From: Jeotgalibacillus malaysiensis
GTDB taxonomy: Bacteria; Bacillota; Bacilli; Bacillales; Jeotgalibacillaceae
Direction of reading: 5' to 3'
Length of the DNA: 64,000 bases
NCBI GenBank assembly: GCA_000818095.1
Contig: CP009416.1
Coordinates: forward strand, 1,052,501-1,116,500
The translations under genes were made by a program, and so were the position numbers. Under the pieces are notes generated by a model. It saw only the letters and a program-made list of their open reading frames with translations, did no database searches and was not told the DNA's origin. Numbering within the stretch: position 1 is the first letter of the stretch; every line of letters starts with the position of its first letter. Positions 62,995-64,000 of this stretch are shown in pieces.

Positions 62995-63972
62995 TTACTG
63001 AACAGATTCAGGCACAATAATCTCGCCTGAAATGATTTTCTTTTGTGTTTCTAACACAATATCGCGATCTTTCTGGTTTAACTGTAAAAGTCTGATCTCA
63101 GCAAGCCCAACACCATTCTCAGCCAGACCAAGCTCATACTGCTGAGAAGAGAGTTCTTGCTCAGTTAATTGCTGAACAAGATTAAAAACCGTTGTATCAA
63201 TGTTTTTGACCATCGAAGTAACTACGGACTGCTCTGCTGTGTAAAATTGGTCTGTATCAACACCAGCAGTATAGATGCTCTGGTCCTGCGCTTCTAAAAT
63301 AGCCCCGGTTCCTGTAAAGCCGGCAGCAGGATAAATAAAGTCAGCACCCAGCTGAATTTGTTTATCTGCAATTGTCCGTCCCAGGTCAGCATTTCCAAAA
63401 TCCCCGGCATAATCACTCAGAATCTTAATGTCTGGATTAACCATTTCAGCGCCTGCCCTGAAGCCCGCTTCAAACCGGTTAATTACAGGTGCATCAACAC
63501 CTCCTATAAAACCAATCACTCCGGTTTCTGAAGCCAGTGCAGCAATTGTTCCAACCAAATAACTTCCTTCATGATCTTTAAAAGTCATAGAAATAATGTT
63601 TTCTGCTTCTGATACTCCATCAATCAATACATACTGCTGATCCGGATAATCTGCCGCTACTTCTTCAAGTGCTTCCTGAACTGAGAATCCAAGACCGATG
63701 ATTAAGTCATAATCCTTTTCGGACATATCCTTCAAATGCTCTAGATAATTCCCTTCAGGTGCTTCTCTGTAATCAAACAGTATATTTAGTTCATCACGGG
63801 CACGGACTAACCCTTCAAATGCCCCGTCATTAAAAGATCCATCTCCCAAACCGGTATCAGACAGCATAATACCGACTTTGGCTGAGAACGCTGTCTGTGC
63901 ATTCTGTTGTGACGAGCACCCTGAGAGTATTAAGGCTGCTGTCAGAAAAATAAAACCTGTTATTCTTTTCAT
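62995..63972 (-). CDS. BMP-family (basic membrane protein / nucleoside-binding) lipoprotein
   Basis: This 325-residue lipoprotein has a signal peptide with lipobox LSGC (C19) and a periplasmic-binding fold. The family marks are [20 protein letters not shown] (20 residues near 33), [10 protein letters not shown] and [21 protein letters not shown] proteins bind purine nucleosides for ABC transporters. The B. subtilis relative Med has a regulatory role. Here no permease or ATPase follows, and a chemoreceptor gene does. TTGGAGG precedes the start. Confidence 0.9.
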   Translation of the reverse strand: MKRITGFIFLTAALILSGCSSQQNAQTAFSAKVGIMLSDTGLGDGSFNDGAFEGLVRARDELNILFDYREAPEGNYLEHLKDMSEKDYDLIIGLGFSVQEALEEVAADYPDQQYVLIDGVSEAENIISMTFKDHEGSYLVGTIAALASETGVIGFIGGVDAPVINRFEAGFRAGAEMVNPDIKILSDYAGDFGNADLGRTIADKQIQLGADFIYPAAGFTGTGAILEAQDQSIYTAGVDTDQFYTAEQSVVTSMVKNIDTTVFNLVQQLTEQELSSQQYELGLAENGVGLAEIRLLQLNQKDRDIVLETQKKIISGEIIVPESVQ

Positions 63973-64000
63973 CCTAATAAATCCTCCAATAAATCAACTG

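Overview
The window is low-to-mid GC Firmicute chromosome with dense Bacillales-type gene content. Nearly every gene has a strong AGGAGG-like ribosome binding site, and many end in short GC hairpins with T-runs. Recognisable Bacillaceae/Planococcaceae families include CypC-type P450, Vpr, YheI/YheH, YfmL, KtrC, YitJ, ThiT, LiaFSR, QueF, YitT, bacterial NOS and MreBH. A spore-appendage-like protein suggests a spore former. A Jeotgalibacillus-like organism would fit, but that is a guess. There is no prophage, insertion sequence, tRNA, rRNA or CRISPR array.

Layout. 1-10 kb: the tail of a diguanylate cyclase, fatty-acid P450, ion channel, SDR, Cof phosphatase, a MarR/MFS efflux pair with two operators, a YqcI/GntA-like heme enzyme overlapping NAD(P)HX dehydratase, and a DoxX gene behind two Rex boxes. 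10-20 kb: YebC, a spore-appendage-like gene, the Vpr protease, then a leftward five-gene operon (DUF4178, PspA, DUF4247 lipoprotein, DUF350, membrane aminopropyltransferase-like protein) with a perfect ECF promoter, divergent from an ECF sigma/DUF4179 anti-sigma pair. 20-33 kb: chemoreceptor, DUF6509, DJ-1/PfpI, CPA1 antiporter, a heterodimeric ABC exporter, DEAD helicase, a B12-photoreceptor-like protein paired with a PAS-STAS protein, KtrC, SRAP and a lipoprotein. 33-42 kb: SAM riboswitch with yitJ-metH, FUSC exporter, TPP riboswitch with thiT, methionine aminopeptidase. 42-53 kb: membrane proteins, RecQ, M3 peptidase, GNAT and a lia-type envelope-stress operon. 53-64 kb: carbonic anhydrase, MsrAB, GyrI-like, QueF, a frameshifted yetF, YitT, NOS, MreBH, and a BMP-lipoprotein/chemoreceptor operon.

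Regulatory themes are envelope stress (two PspA-type systems, one behind a TGAAAC-N16-CGTA promoter), redox and oxidative stress (Rex/DoxX, MsrAB, NOS, PfpI), sulfur and one-carbon metabolism under riboswitch control, and sensory input (two chemoreceptors, a B12/STAS module).

The most unusual feature lies between genes. Six intergenic regions carry arrays of a short core (about 5-8 nt) repeated at exactly 21-nt spacing (20 nt in two intervals of one array). Each array has its own core sequence, and three are split into two blocks by a 30/31-nt step. They match no element class I know, and 21 bp is two turns of B-DNA. Two other dispersed GC-rich repeat families of the kind seen in Bacillaceae are also present.
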